From Lithodes maja (taxonomy: Eukaryota; Arthropoda; Malacostraca; Decapoda; Lithodidae), in contig JBAKBP010013207.1 of assembly GCA_037953745.1 (NCBI GenBank), positions 1 through 64,000 of the forward strand: DNA of 64,000 nucleotides, written 5' to 3'. Under the pieces are notes generated by a model that was given only the letters and a program-made list of their open reading frames with translations, had not been told where the DNA came from and searched no databases. This document shows positions 45,157 through 58,200 of this stretch, one piece after another (position 1 is the first letter of the stretch; every line of letters starts with the position of its first letter). The translations under genes and the position numbers were made by a program.

Positions 45157-45794
45157 TTTAGTATACTCCTCAGAACAAGTAGACAAATACCCAATGTACA
45201 GTACAGTCAAAATCGACAAACTACCAATTAAACACTTTGATCATAAGTTGCGTGAAATCTAGACAGAGGGACATTAATACCTTTACAACGTTTAACAAAT
45301 ACTACAAGTCTCGGGCTATTAGAAACACTTGAAGACCGTTGACTGAACAAGTTATAGAAACTTGAATTATTACACTGATTATAGGCAAGGCTTTCTGCAA
45401 ACTATTGATGTGTGTTGTACACACGGATGTGAGTAGGGGAGTATTATGTGCCAACTGTAACCTCTACCCCAGCTTGGTTGTATTCAATAATACCATGGAG
45501 GGGTGGATGGTATTGATTAAAGCAGTATTTGGATCCTGGATGGTTGAAGGAGGGAGCAGAAAGGTTTCCACTGATTGAAGGAAGGCGTGGGGCGCAACGG
45601 AGGGTGAGGGGAAGAAGTGAGGGAGACCGTTACAAGGAATTACAAGGAACAATTCACATTTCGAAAAATCTTTCTGTGCAGTGGATTCTATCATTGTTCA
45701 GTATAAAGAGGCAAGGACATAACCGATATAAATATAATAATTTGATATATTGAGAGTGATTTACCTTCCCACTCATATAATATAATTAATTAAT
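45157..45794. other. Non-coding stretch, nothing recognised
   Basis: No supported gene or repeat. A 76-residue minus-strand frame at 45464-45694 has no domain I recognise. Confidence 0.5.
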
Positions 45795-45918
45795 TTCACT
45801 CCATACACCAAACACCTCCCAATGAAATTCATGAAAGCATGTGATCATACCGGAATTCGAACCTGGGTTACCACATACATATTTTAAACACTGTAACCAT
45901 TACACCATCAAGGCAGTT
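45795..45918 (-). mobile_element. tRNA-derived SINE, family 2-like, diverged copy 3
   Basis: On the minus strand an A-box-like TGGTGTAATGGTTACAG and the B box in GGTTCGAATTCC (45852-45863) are present. The tail shares AATGAAATTCATGAAA spacing with the other copies. Confidence 0.5.
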
Positions 45919-46709
45919 ATAAGTACAGCACATGACCACGATTCATATCCATTTATCAGTTGGTTAATTATTATCTATGTATTTGTAAATGTGTATTAAT
46001 ATGGCCATCATAATGTTTGATAACGTAGGTTTTGGAACTAGGCCTAAGCTTCCTCAGCACCATAATATAACCTGATAACACTTAAGTAACATGAACTTTT
46101 TGAAGAATCCTGGTAAATATTTTCATAGTATCAGCTATTTATAATGCAGCTGGCGAGTGAACATTTATTTAGTGTCATGCGAATGTTCTTTATGGCATTT
46201 ATCGGCAGTTGTTGTTTAGTAGTTCATGAAATACCAATGAAAAATACTTCAAAACTATTCCCCAAAATACTGTAGGAGGAAAAAAAATGAAAATCCTAAG
46301 AACTAACGTTTCTACTCACCCATAACACATGCATTCAAACACAAACACCTGTATATACACAACTAATACACACTACTACTTCACTCTCTTTCAAACACAC
46401 ACACACACACACACACACACCCAGACACAAACACACACACACATAGCTATATCTAGCATCCTAAACACCCACCAACAAACACAAACAGTATAGTGTATAC
46501 ACTACCAATACGCTTACGAATTTGTCTCTCTCTTCCCTTCCCTCCCCGCTACCCCCTCACACCAAACCATGTTGCAGCAAATCATATCCCTCCAATGTAT
46601 TTCCCATGTTTTACTCCATTTCAACATTCATAATAACATAAAGATAAAAATAAAGACGAAAAACAATAATATAATATGAATTCATCAACCGTGTCAATTA
46701 TTCGATGAA
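45919..46709. other. Non-coding stretch with (CA)n
   Basis: (CA)n-rich sequence lies at about 46395-46443. No gene is seen. Confidence 0.6.
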
Positions 46710-46792
46710 GTATCAGTAAGTAACGGGTTAGGTTAGTAAATTCAGAGAACAGTGTTATCTTCCTGACTGTCGATGGTTCGAATCCCGGATAT
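46710..46792 (+). ncRNA. tRNA-like sequence (SINE head or tRNA relic)
   Basis: A perfect B box GGTTCGAATCC at 46775-46785 is preceded, at tRNA spacing, by GGTTAGTAAATTCAG, a weak A box. No convincing acceptor stem is seen. (TA)n follows at once. Confidence 0.3.
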
Positions 46793-46807
46793 AGGTATAT
46801 GAAATAC

Positions 46808-46809
46808 CA

Positions 46810-46878
<69 letters not shown>

Positions 46879-46967
46879 TGTTATTATATACATATATATA
46901 AATATAATTATATAAATATATATATACCGGGTATATATATATATATACATGTATATATATATATATA

Positions 46968-47025
<58 letters not shown>

Positions 47026-47036
47026 ATACTGTATAT
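46808..47036. repeat. Long interrupted (TA)n microsatellite
   Basis: Almost pure TA with interruptions near 46851-46935. The Tyr/Ile open frames here are artefacts. Confidence 0.9.
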
Positions 47037-47084
47037 GTATGTATGTAAGTATTTGTATGCCTACGTATTTACTCAGGTCCATTT

Positions 47085-47520
47085 CCCATTTTTCCTGTAT
47101 TTATTTTTAAATTATTTTCTCTGGGGGTGGCCAACTCAAGACAGAGCCCGACTAGGGACAAGTTCATTGTGTTCATTGTTTTTTGTTGTGTTGTCCCGGA
47201 CAACACAACACAACAGAAAACAATGAACACACATAAATAAAACACAAATTCACACACATCTAGGTCACCCAGGAGAAGACGCAGAGACCAGGGATCACCA
47301 AGGTCCCTCCAGCACTCCCCCGGCACCCGACCACCCGGAGAGGTTCCGGTCGCAGCCGGCAGACATCCAGCGAGCCGAAGCCTCAAGCCCGCCCAACACA
47401 CTTCCAGGCGCACCCTTCATATATACCGGCTCCCTGGGCCAGGCGCCTGATGGACTATTATTTAGTCCAACTGGCGCCCGACCCCTTCTCCCAAATGACC
47501 ACGTGTTCACTTATCTATTC
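47085..47520. other. GC-richer block with two hairpins, LTR-end-like
   Basis: 47169-47230 forms a long hairpin: GTGTTCATTGTTTTTTGTTG pairs with its near-complement around CCCGG. 47455-47472 forms GGACTA-ttattt-AGTCC. TGGCGCCCGACC immediately after AGTCCAAC (47470-47482) resembles an LTR end followed by a primer-binding site. No partner LTR or genes are seen, so the call is tentative. Confidence 0.35.
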
Positions 47521-47629
47521 ACAAGCATTCTCCATTCATTCCTGTTTATTACCACTTCCCTTGTCTGATCTATAGTCATTCCTCTATCATCCAAAACTTG
47601 TCTTACACAGTCTCTCCTTCTCAATGGGG

Positions 47630-50600
47630 GTCTTCATACCCCTCTATCTCCCCTTGTATCTGACTCACATATTCTCTTTGTAAGCCTTTCGTCTTCCATT
47701 CGTTCAACATGACCATACCAGCTCGGCACCCTTTTGTCCACTCTGGTTGACAAATGTTCCTCCTGCCCCAGTCTCCTATGTATCTCTTCATTTCTCAATT
47801 TGTCTCTACGATTAAACTCCATACATTCTCCTCAAGCAGCTCATCTCCATCACATCCAGCTTTCTTCTCTCCTTTGCCTTCAGAGCCCATATCGCAGCCC
47901 CATACATCACTGTTGTCACAACAATTCCTTGATACATTGCACTTTTAACTTTCATTCCGAGATGTCTCACCTTCCACATACTTCCCATTGCTCCGAAAAC
48001 TGTTCTTCCTTTACCTACTCTCTGTTTTACCTCCATTTCCATACCTCCATTCCTGCTTATCGTTCCTCCTAGATATTTAAAACACTCAACTTGTTCCATC
48101 CAGCCTCACATCTAGATTCACCCTACGATCACCCTATTACACACCATTACTTTACTTTTATTGACGTTCACCTTCAGCTTCCTCCTCCCACAAAACACAC
48201 CAAACTCTTTGACTACCCACTGCAGTTTCTCCTCTGAATCTGCTACCAACGCTGTGTCATCAGCGAGCAGCAACTGATTCAACTCCCAATCTCTACCATT
48301 CTTTCCTACTAAACCCAATTCTCTACCCATAGTTCTCATTTGCACCTCCATCACCACACCATCCATTAATATATTAAACGGCCACGGTGACATTACACAA
48401 CCCTGTCGCAAACCTACATTTACCTCAAACCATTCACTCAACTCATTATTTCATACACTGACACACGCTTTGCTCCCTTCATAAAAACTCTTAACTGCTC
48501 TTAAAAAATCTCCTCCAATTTCATAAATCCTTAACATCTTCCACATTGCTTCTCGATCCACACGATCATATGCTTTTTCCAAATCCTTAAAAGCCCCAAA
48601 TACCTCCTTATGCTTCTCTAAATACTTCTTGCATAACTGTAAAAATCTGATTCACACACCCTCTTCCCCTCCTAAAACAGCACTGCTCTTCTCCTATTGC
48701 AACTTCTGTACCCTTTATTATCCTCTCTATCAACACTCTGCCATACAGCTTTCCAACCACTGATAATAAACTAGTACCTCCATGCCTTGAACACTCCTGA
48801 CGATCTCCCTTCCCCTTGTACAACGGTACCATGCATTCCTCAAGTCAATTGATACCATTGACACAACAAAGAACACATTGAATAGTCTCACCAGCCAATC
48901 TATTATCACATCACCCTTCTTTATACACTCAGCAGCAATACCATCCAAACCTTCTGCTTTGCCTGCTCTTATTTGTCTCACTGCTTCTTTCACCTAATTT
49001 TCCTCAATACTTTCATTCAATCCCTGCCACCTGGGTGGCCTGGGTAACCTATCTCCATCAACCACGGCTTCTCTTCCATCTCTTACATTTAGCAAAGATT
49101 AAAAATACTCGGCATATCTTTTCCTCACTTCAACTCCTTCCACTAGTAATTCTCCATTTGCATCTTTCACTGACTCTTTCCTCTTTTGTCCTCCTTTCCT
49201 TACTCTATTTACCTCCTTCCAGAACATCTTCTTTCGTTCTTCAAAAATCTCACTCAAACTTTGACCCCACCTTTCGTTTGCATCTTTCTTCGCTTCTCTA
49301 ATGTTCCGTTATGTCTCTCTCCTTTTCTTGTTTTGTACTTCTCCCATTCCTCAACACTACCATCCTATAAAACCCTCTCAAAACAGTCTCTTCTCCTCAA
49401 CTGCCTTTCTCACCGTATCATTCCACCACTCACTTCCCTTCCTGATACCTCTGACTCCTACTTTCCTTTTACCGCATATACTACCTCTGCACTTGCTTTC
49501 ACTCCTTCCTTAAACTATGCCATTCAACCTCTACTTCTCTATCTTCCATCTCTCACTTATATCCACTTTTCATTTAGTCTTTCCTTGTACTCACTCTCTT
49601 TTGTACTCTTCTCTAACTCACTTACTTTTATTACCTCTCTTACTTCACGCTTGTCTCGCATTCTCCTGTAACTCCTAACTCTTAGCTTTCCCTCCACCAG
49701 GTAATGATCCGATATACCCTCCGCCTCACCTCTCAAAACATTCACATCCAGCAGTCTACACAATCTTTCCCTTATCACCAGCACATAATCCATCAATGCC
49801 CTCTCTACAATCTTTCCATTACAAGTCTATGCCATGTGTACTTGTGTATACGCCTTTTTTTGAAGAACGTATTACCTACACTCATTCTGCACTCTCTGCA
49901 TACATATATCAGTGTTACGACCGGGACTTGTATAAAACAAGGGTTCTTAATCATTGGACTAGAAAGGCACACAGCCACAACGGTAACACTAGATCCAACC
50001 CTCGAACTTATAATGCCGGCGCACAAAAACACCTATACCCTCCAGAGTAAAATCTGCGATAGCGGGGTATCCTCTAACTCGGTATAAATGCACTACTACT
50101 ACAGGCTGATGATCTCTGATACAGCCTGATCACAACAACATACAATTACGTTAATAATGTATACAAGGAAAAAGATAGAGAGCTAAATTAAATCACTGGA
50201 ATTATTTAATGCAAACTAGAAGAAGGTATAATTAAAGTTACTCTAAACAATAATAAACTGTCACTCCTATATTAAAGAAAGTGAATGAAAGTCCTAAAGC
50301 ATCGAACAGGAATCTTCTGAAGAAAGTCTGATGCTGTTTAAGATGATCGAATCGGATTTTGAACTGTTATATAACGCAGGAACAAGATATGACAAGTGTA
50401 GGGACATACAGTGTTAACTGGCACGGGAATAACGATAAATGCGCAATAGTATTATCTCCAACAACAAAAGAAGTACTAACTCAGGCAACGCAAAAGCCTG
50501 CTCAACAACAACCAAGGCTTACAATCAACGTGAATAAAAATGCTGCATACATAACATAAGAGCTTATAATCCTAATCGGGTGTCTTTCTCCACTCTCGTT

Positions 50601-51135
50601 TACACCATCCACACCAAAACTACCGATGACTCCCTCAACAGGCTCATTTCCTACCCTAGCATTTAGGTCTCCTTATATACAACATTTTCATTTTCTTCAA
50701 ACCGTTGTAGACAATCTCTCAATTCCTCCCATAAATCCTCCACCTCGTCTAACTTCCTTTCACTTCCTGGCCGATAAGCACTTACAAAAACCCACCTTTC
50801 ACCCTTAAACCGCATTCGCACCCACATTAGCCTTGATGACACCTTTGTCCACTCTTTTGTAAACTCTCTCAACTTCTCCTTCACAATAATAGCCACTCCC
50901 TCTTTCCCATGGACTCTCTCATATACTCCAGTCTTTCTACCTATCACGTTTCCAAAATCCACTTCTCCCTCTCCTTTCATCTTTGTTTCATTCAGTGCAA
51001 GCACATCATACTTCATTCTTTCAAATACCTTTCCAATGTCCCCTCGCCGCCTCTCATTCGTACTACATCCACGCACATATAAAGCTCCCATTCTTTGGGT
51101 ACGGGACCACAAACGCGCTCCCTTGCCCCTATCTC
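47630..51135 (-). pseudogene. RTE-like non-LTR retrotransposon, decayed, interrupted by an LTR fragment
   Basis: On the minus strand the endonuclease starts near 51110 (DVLALNETKMKGEGEV, GVAIIVK, VSAYRPG) and its GDLNARVGN-like segment is near 50665. It resumes after an insertion with VGNTFFKKR and SDHYLVEGKL (49860-49700). RT shows AGKAEGLDGIAAECIK (48970), LLSVVGKLYGRVLIERI (48775), GLRQGC (48420) and LADDTALVADS (48255). The C-terminal part has FKYLGGTIS (48080), MYGAAIWALK and WYGHVERMEDERLTK (47715). These motifs fit the RTE clade. Stops and frameshifts break the frame into at least seven pieces, so it is inactive. The 3' end is not clearly defined. Confidence 0.82.
49915..50565 (+). mobile_element. 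LTR fragment inserted in the RTE copy
   Basis: It begins TGTTACGACCGGG like the solo LTR at 56668. It shares ordered blocks (GGTTCTTA/GGCTCTTA, CACAACGG, AGCGGGGTAT/AACGGGGTAT, AACTCGGTA). At about 650 bp it is shorter than the 1681-bp relative, and the right end is not a clean CACA, so it is internally deleted or divergent. RTE homology resumes near 50570. Confidence 0.6.
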
Positions 51136-51174
51136 TGTCTCGTTTTATATATATATATTCACACATAATATATA

Positions 51175-51850
51175 TTACAAAGGTTTACAAAGAAACACAA
51201 GCAGCAACAGACCTTCTGATCCACATTAGGTCGTTTAATGAAAGGTAAGGAATGGCTACCATTTTAGTTGATCAATGATAAATGCAGTACTCAGTTATGA
51301 GCACCATCAGTTGGGAATTTGCGTCGAAATATTTATCTAGGTAACCCTTAAAAAGTTTGGAGTGTGCAACGATATAAACAATATATAGGGCAGTGTTTGT
51401 CAGTTTGGCCCAGAAGTTAACCACTCTGTTAAAGAAAACACAAATATGTTTAGCTGCGCGTGCATGAAAGGCCTTTCCAATATTTGTTTTATCCATTACC
51501 TCTAGTGTAATTTAAATTATAGACTGTGAAGTACTTACTAGCATCCATATTGTCAAGGCTTTTGATATGTTAAGATACATACTTGTATCAGGTCACCCCT
51601 TATTCTGCGATTCATTAACCTAAATATCTTCAATTCTTTTAATCGCTCCTCATATGGTTTATGTCATAGTCTGAGAATCATCTTGGATACTTGTCGCTGT
51701 ACTTTCTCCAGTTATTGATATAATTTTGTAATTGTGACACAACAACTGAATACAGTATTCTAAATGACGATGCACCAATGAATTGTATAAAACGAGAATA
51801 ATGTTTCACATTTGTTCTCAAAAGATATCCCGGAATAATTACCTGATACA
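51175..51850 (-). pseudogene. Old CR1-like 3' fragment
   Basis: The minus-strand frame 51496-51272 reads FFNRVVNFWAKL and LDKYFDANSQL, corresponding to the C-terminus of the intact CR1 ORF2 (FFNRVVNLWNGL, LDKYLASNPRL). Upstream remnants at 51600-51800 match the ENKPYEERL region at DNA level. The 3' end near 51175 retains ACAAAGG-type repeats. It is a much older copy than the other two. Confidence 0.75.
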
Positions 51851-52538
51851 GTAAAACTAATAAAAGGGTAAGCTAAATAGCAGGATGTAAATATGAAAAT
51901 AATGTGGTCCAATCAAATATATACTGTACATAAGCGACTTAACCGTGGTAAGAGAGGCAGAAGTGGGGAAAGCTAAGGGTCTTGAAAGGGTATTAGCATC
52001 TTGTAATGGAGTTAGAAAAAGTTATGAGATTATGCAACTGTATGGAGGTTTATGGAGGGGGAAGTATAGGAGAGAACTGAAACTATTGGCACCTGAATGG
52101 CTTCGTGGAATAAGTGAAAAGTGTTAGGGGTAGGTCTATGTTTAATCCACTTTGTTTTTGTTATTTCTGTTTTTGTTTTCTTGTTCTTGGGGATCAGACT
52201 TGGCTTGTGGGTAGACCGTTTTGAGCTATCTCTGCATTTGTTTCCTTATTGAACTGTAATTTGTTATGTAATTGTAGATATTGGCGTATTTATTAGTACT
52301 TTTGGCTCACAACCGAGAGTACTCTAGTTCAATGCGACTGGACGAATGGGCAGAGTCCTTAGAGTTGATAGCTTCTGTTTGTCTAGTAAAAAAAAGAACC
52401 CTGAAGGAAGTGGACATTTGTAATGTATCATCTGGAGAGGTATAAGTTGTGGTAACCTGGATAACATGCAACAAACCCTGTGTACCAGGTTGAGTATGTC
52501 CGCCAATACAGGACAAACATAAAAGGCAAAGAACAACC
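51851..52538. other. Non-coding stretch, nothing recognised
   Basis: A 60-residue frame (51945-52127, plus) has no known domain and no support. No RNA or repeat family is recognised. Confidence 0.5.
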
Positions 52539-54013
52539 TTTGCTCACATTCAACCTGTCCCAAAGAAGGGTGACCGCTCTCAACCCTCCAACTATCGTCC
52601 AATTGCTCTTATCTCTTGTCTTTCTAAAGTTTTTGAAACTATTCTTGCTTCCAAATTTCTTAAGCATTTCTCTTCTCATAATCTGCTCTCAGATCGCCAG
52701 TATGGCTTCCTTAAGGGTCGCTCTACTGGTGATCTTCTTTCATATCTTACTAACTCTTGGTCATCCTCCTTTCGGGACTTCGGTGAGACTTTTTCTATTG
52801 CACTAGACATATCGAAAGCTTTCGATAGAGTCTGGCATAAATCTTTAATTTCTAAACTACCCTCCTTCGGTTTCTATCCATCCATCTGTGCCTTTGTCTC
52901 TAATTTCCTTTCCGGCCGTTCCATAGCTGCGGTTGTGGACGGCCATTGTTCACTTCCTCACCCTATAAACTCCGGTGTTCCTCAGGGCTCTGTCCTATCT
53001 CCTATTCTCTTTCTAATTTTTATAAATGATCTCCTTAACTGTACCTTAATTCCCATCCATTCATACGCAGACGACTCAACCTTACACTACTCCATTAGTT
53101 TTTCAGAACGCCCCAGCCAGCAATCCCTCAACGACAAACGTAATGAAGCCATAGAACTCTTAAATTCTGATCTAAATACTATTTCCAATTGGGGCAGAGA
53201 AAACCTTATTAACTTTAATGCTTCCAAAACCCAATTTCTCCATCTATCTACCCGTCAGGATCTCCCAGCGGACTATCCCTTATTCTTCAACAATACAAAA
53301 ATCAACCCTTCATCTTCTCTCAATATTCTTGGTGTCTCTTTTTCTTCTGCTCTCATTTGGAAGGACCATATTACCAGTCTTGCTAAGGCAGCCTCCCAGA
53401 AGCTGGGTGTGCTCAACCGCCTTAGGGGGTTCTTTTCCCCTGCACAGCTTCTTGCTCTGTACAGGGGCATAGTGCGCCCTTGTATTGAGTATTGTTCACA
53501 TGTGTGGGGAGGTTCCTCTCACACCGCTCTCCTAGACAAAGTTGAAAGGAAGGCCTTTCGTATCATTAACTCCCGTCCACTCACTAACTCTCTGCAATCT
53601 CTCTGTCTCCGCCGCAATGTTGCATCTCTCTCGCTATTCTATCGCTACTATAATAATCAGTGTTCCTCAGAGCTATCCCAGTGCATACCACCTCCTTTAC
53701 GTAGGGCACGTGGTACCCGTCTTGCAACTCAATCCCACCCCTACTCTGTGCAACTCTCCAACCCAAGAGTGAAACGTTACTCTCAAACTTTCTTCTACTC
53801 AACATCTGAGCTCTGGAACTCTCTCCCAGAATCAGTCTTTCCCTCTTCCTATGACTTAAATTGCTTCAAACTCCGTGTGTCCAGGCATTTTGGCTCGAAC
53901 GTCCCTTGATTTTGGCCGTGTCACTCTTTCAACTATGGTGGAGGCACTCGCTATAGGCAGTTATGCCTTTTGCCTCCCTCAATCACATAGAAAAAAAAAA
54001 AAAAAAAAAAAAA
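52539..54013 (+). mobile_element. Jockey/I-like non-LTR retrotransposon, young 5'-truncated copy with poly(A)
   Basis: It begins in the RT segment and ends with 23 A residues (53991-54013). The RT/C-terminal frame is open throughout, unlike the other copies. It provides the empty-site reference for elements c and d. No clear target duplication was found at its ends. Confidence 0.9.
52542..53909 (+). CDS. Jockey/I-like reverse transcriptase, C-terminal part, open frame
   Basis: This partial ORF2 of about 455 codons lacks a native start because of 5' truncation. Motifs in order are QPVPKKGDR and NYRPIALIS, RQYGFLKGRST, ALDISKAFDRVWHK, and SGVPQGSVLSPILFLIFIND. Then come catalytic YADD (53064-53075), LNILGVSFS and RGIVRPCIEYCSHVWGGSSH. 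The C-terminal conserved segment ends FKLRVSRHFGSNVP. The endonuclease is missing, so this copy cannot move by itself. The clade (Jockey versus I) is my judgement from motifs. Confidence 0.88.
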   Translation, partial: AHIQPVPKKGDRSQPSNYRPIALISCLSKVFETILASKFLKHFSSHNLLSDRQYGFLKGRSTGDLLSYLTNSWSSSFRDFGETFSIALDISKAFDRVWHKSLISKLPSFGFYPSICAFVSNFLSGRSIAAVVDGHCSLPHPINSGVPQGSVLSPILFLIFINDLLNCTLIPIHSYADDSTLHYSISFSERPSQQSLNDKRNEAIELLNSDLNTISNWGRENLINFNASKTQFLHLSTRQDLPADYPLFFNNTKINPSSSLNILGVSFSSALIWKDHITSLAKAASQKLGVLNRLRGFFSPAQLLALYRGIVRPCIEYCSHVWGGSSHTALLDKVERKAFRIINSRPLTNSLQSLCLRRNVASLSLFYRYYNNQCSSELSQCIPPPLRRARGTRLATQSHPYSVQLSNPRVKRYSQTFFYSTSELWNSLPESVFPSSYDLNCFKLRVSRHFGSNVP

Positions 54014-54538
54014 CCTAGTGTAACCCCCTCCCCTTTCATCTTCTACAACTATACCTGTATTCATTATCTGGCACACAGTACTGCAGAGCTGATTACTCAA
54101 AGAATAATTACGAATAAGCCACGGCTTGTTGTCTAACAGTACAAATCATATACCAGCACTGATCGATTAAACCATTTTGACAAATGTGCCCTGAATTACT
54201 GAAGTAGCAGTACCTATATATTCCCCAAACATTCCCTCAGCAACAGTAAGGACTCTCAAGCTCATCTCTAATCATACAACCACCTTTTTTTAAACAAGTG
54301 AGAGGGTTAATTGCAACCACATCGTCCTCACTTCCCAAAAAGAACTCATCAACGATAATGTCCTCCCGAAAAAATAAATAAGAAGAAACACAATTATTTC
54401 CGGAACAAAATCCTGAAGAATCTATAGCACTTGGATTGTAATCAGGTGAGAGTGGCCCGTTGCACCTGGCTCCCCGATATACACCTTTATTGATTTTTGT
54501 CTGAGCAAGTCATAATGGGAGTGGGTGTTAATGTGGGA

Positions 54539-54618
<80 letters not shown>

Positions 54619-54835
54619 ACAGGAAAAGAAACAACAATATATCTATATTGCTCTTTACAAGGATGATTGTAACTACACTACCTGTCCTACGTTAAAACAG
54701 AAAAGGCTAGTACAGTATATATATTAGTATTTTTCGTTTGGAAACATAGTTAATCGGGGGTTAAGAGCGAGATACCTGGTTAGCTATATAAATTATACAT
54801 AATTATTATATATATATATATATATATATATATTA
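54014..54835. other. Non-coding stretch with a (GA)n tract
   Basis: (GA)n lies at about 54541-54618 and (TA)n at about 54806-54832. No gene is seen. Confidence 0.75.
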
Positions 54836-55199
54836 CCGGATGCCTTACTCCCCTTACGAGGGTGGCCATACACAGAATGCCCCCAAGCGGACCTATTCCT
54901 TGTGAGAGGGACAACCCGAGCCAGTTTAGTGAAGGACTTACAGGATTGACCACTCAATTTAGGATCCCTCCGACTCCGAGGCCCTCTGTGTATCTTGTTA
55001 GCACTATTTTTCTACAGTGGTGTTCGGCTAATCCATCCACTAACCTGCCTTACCCTTAGGTAAACAGTACGGATTTGTATCAGGTTTACTCCCTAGACAG
55101 GTTGCCAACCAAGCCTGAAGAGTCGCATCCACCCGGATTTGTATAAGGTTGTCTCCCCTAGATGAGTTGCCGACCAAGGCTAACGAATCCCATCCACCC
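54836..55199 (-). repeat. Interspersed repeat of about 370 bp, copy 2
   Basis: This is a near-identical reverse-complement copy of 12401-12769. It ends about 12 bp before LTR copy C. Confidence 0.8.
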
Positions 55200-55211
55200 T
55201 ATAATATATAT

Positions 55212-58200
55212 TGTTACGGCTGGATCGGCAATACATATTCGGGATTCTTGATCGTAGGACAGAAATGGCTTATGTGACAACGACACGCTCGATTCCAGTC
55301 CCAAATACTATATGCTCCAGACAACAAAAGCACCAACGCCCTACAGAGCTATCGTCTACGGTAACGAGGTACCTTAACTCGGCGAAAGTGTACAACAGGG
55401 GTAGGCTATGAGGCTAAACTCCCTCAGACATTTATAGGTTACGTTATTACTAAAGAAATGCAATACTCAAGAAACTACGTTAATATTAAGCCTCTAATAA
55501 TGTAGAATAGAAGCAGGCTAAAGGTATGACAGTGAAATGCTAAATGACAAATGTACACGCCTACTTGAAAGCGCGTGCACTAGAATAACTGTCCCCTACT
55601 AACATGCACTAGCATGTAGCATACAAGATGTTCATGATCCAGTAGATACCTAATAATACACATGGAAGGAACATAAATAGTAGTCACTTATTATAATAAT
55701 GAATCTATACTTGGAATAACTAAAAGGTTGCAGGCAACAGTACTGCGCCGGTAGCCTACTACCGCATAGGCTACTTCGCTTCTCTCACTCTGTCTCCCCT
55801 CTGAGTCCGTATGCGCCCTACGCAATAGAACTCCGGACACAGCAGCAAAACGACAGTGCAGTTAATTGATACATGAAAGTATTAATAGTGTTGTCTTGTG
55901 TGTGAGTAATGTGTATTGTAAAGTGTTACATACATATACTTAAAGAGAGCTGCAATGCATAGTAAAATAAAGATATATCCCACTCATCATCCCCATGTGT
56001 TCTAGCTAGCAGGCCAAGTCACAGGAACAACGAGTCCCAGCACCGAAAGCGAGAACCCAGGAAAAGACTGTAGAGAACACAAGGACAGATAAATTACGTT
56101 ACTCTACTATACCGGCACTACGAGCGAGCTGTAGTCTCTGGTACTACACACGCTCCTGGCTCGGTATGCAAATCAAGGCTAAGTCCTCGTCCCTCTACAG
56201 ACAACTCCTGGGCATGGTCGGGCTCTTACACATGGCACCAGTCTAGTCACAAATTGGATGATGAGCGGGGCATATAACTCGTGAACATGTAGAACGTTCA
56301 CCAACTATCCTCATCAAGAAGATCGCTGTTCACATTAACCCCTTAAATCTAATACATGTAAATATATGCTTGTCCTAAGAGTAATACGAGAGGTGAGTGC
56401 TGAAACTCCTTTAGGACCTCAAGGGAAGGTTATGCATTTAAATAGAGAGAAGAATGAAATGAGAGTAATGTCGTCAGAGAGAAAGAGTGCAACCGTGAGA
56501 AGTTGGGAGAGAGGGCAAGGGATGTTAGAATCTCAAAGGTTCTAGGCAACCTGATCATGGAACACACAGCGAGCCTCCAGGCAATGTGCTGTACGACAAC
56601 ATGGGCAGCCCAGGCAGCGTAGGCAGGCAGCAATGGACTACCAACCCTGTCGCGCCCAGCTATAAGCTGTTACGACCGGGCACTCGGGTACACTAGGGCT
56701 CTTACACAGGACTCGAGTATGGCTCGCTGCCACAACGGAAACACACGATCCCAACCCCAGAGTACTGCCAGCCGAACAAAAAACGCCACTACCCTCTGCT
56801 ATAACGGGGTATACAAGAACTCGGTACTAGCGTTTCACACAACAGACTAATAACAAGACGGGAGTTATCTAGTCTGGTCAACAATCAAACAAAGAAGAAA
56901 GTACTACAACACTAAAGAATAGTGTTGGCCGAAGCCGAAGTAATCCACCCTTGAACTAAGAACTTAAGAAGTCCTCCACCCTCTACTTCGGATCGGCACT
57001 ATTACGTTACGTTAAACAATAGTCCTCGAGCATCAAGCAAGGAATCTTCTGATAAGTTAGATGCTTCTCGAATACTCGTAAGAAGTAAGTATCGGATTTT
57101 GAACAGCAATTTAATGAATAACTCACTGGTAATTAAAGGCTTTAAATTGACATAAGAAGAATTATAAGAATAAACAATAGGATATGGCAAACATTAAGAA
57201 GAAGTACTCCGACAATGCACTGGCAATAGCCTACTAAGATTGTGCTCGTGGGCCACTAATCTCTGAAGTAGCTAAGCGTGCCACGCATGAAATCAATAGT
57301 GCTTAAACAATAATATACATAAGGAGAAGCTTCAATACTATGCTGTATCTGCTGGTCGAGCAAAGTCTAGCTGGGATATCTAAGGTTAAGAGACAATGGC
57401 TGAGCAAGCGGCTCGTAGCCTAGCGAGGTCCTTAAGACTGTGCGGCCAAATTACGGTAATTGACGGGATGCTCTCTTGAGAGATCCAGATCACTAGTATC
57501 TGGTTCTCTCCTGGCGATCCTCTCAAAGTCAAGCAAATGAGATAGCACAGTGTTGGGTGGCACAGGCAAAAGCCCTCACTCGCAACACAGTGCTAAACTC
57601 CCACGGTACACAATCAAAAAGACCCCCTAGGCTTCCCACGTCTCCGTTGCAATTGTGCTGGTTCAACCAACCTAGCACTCATAGGAAATCACACCTCGAG
57701 GAACCCTATCCCAGTCTAGCATTACCTAAACCAGCAGAAAACAGGAACATGAATAATAGTACACAGGGAAATACATATACGAGTGCAACAAACATCAATC
57801 AATCCTATTCTAGTTAACCCTTCCAAAAATAGGCTATCTAACAGGCACTTATCTCGTGAGAACTCAAGCGATAATACTTTGGCTGACTAAATCTGCACCA
57901 AAGGGGTCATTGAGGTTATAAAGGGTCGAGAAGAGAAGAAGGTAGGCTGTTCAGAGAGTAGAGAAAGTTCACATCAGTCGGAAGAATATGGATAGTTGCA
58001 AGGGATATGAGAGGTCGCTTTGCCTGATGAGTTCTGAAGCATGGTGGCAAAAACCTCTCTACACACCTCGTGGCGCGCACACTGTCCTCCGTTACGTAAT
58101 ATCTCTCCTCTCATCATTACATACAAGTCCCACACACAATACTTACATCTAATGATATAAAATAGAACTCGTTGACTTAGAAGAAAACAAAATACATAAT

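Noticed and set aside
47470..47482. Retroviral primer-binding site indicating an endogenous retrovirus
   Set aside because: Only 12 bases match and no gag, pol, env or paired LTR is present, so it is kept only as a low-interest note.
49186..49671. 161-codon plus-strand Ser/Leu-rich frame
   Set aside because: It is antisense to the RTE-like reverse transcriptase region and is an artefact of the opposite strand's composition.
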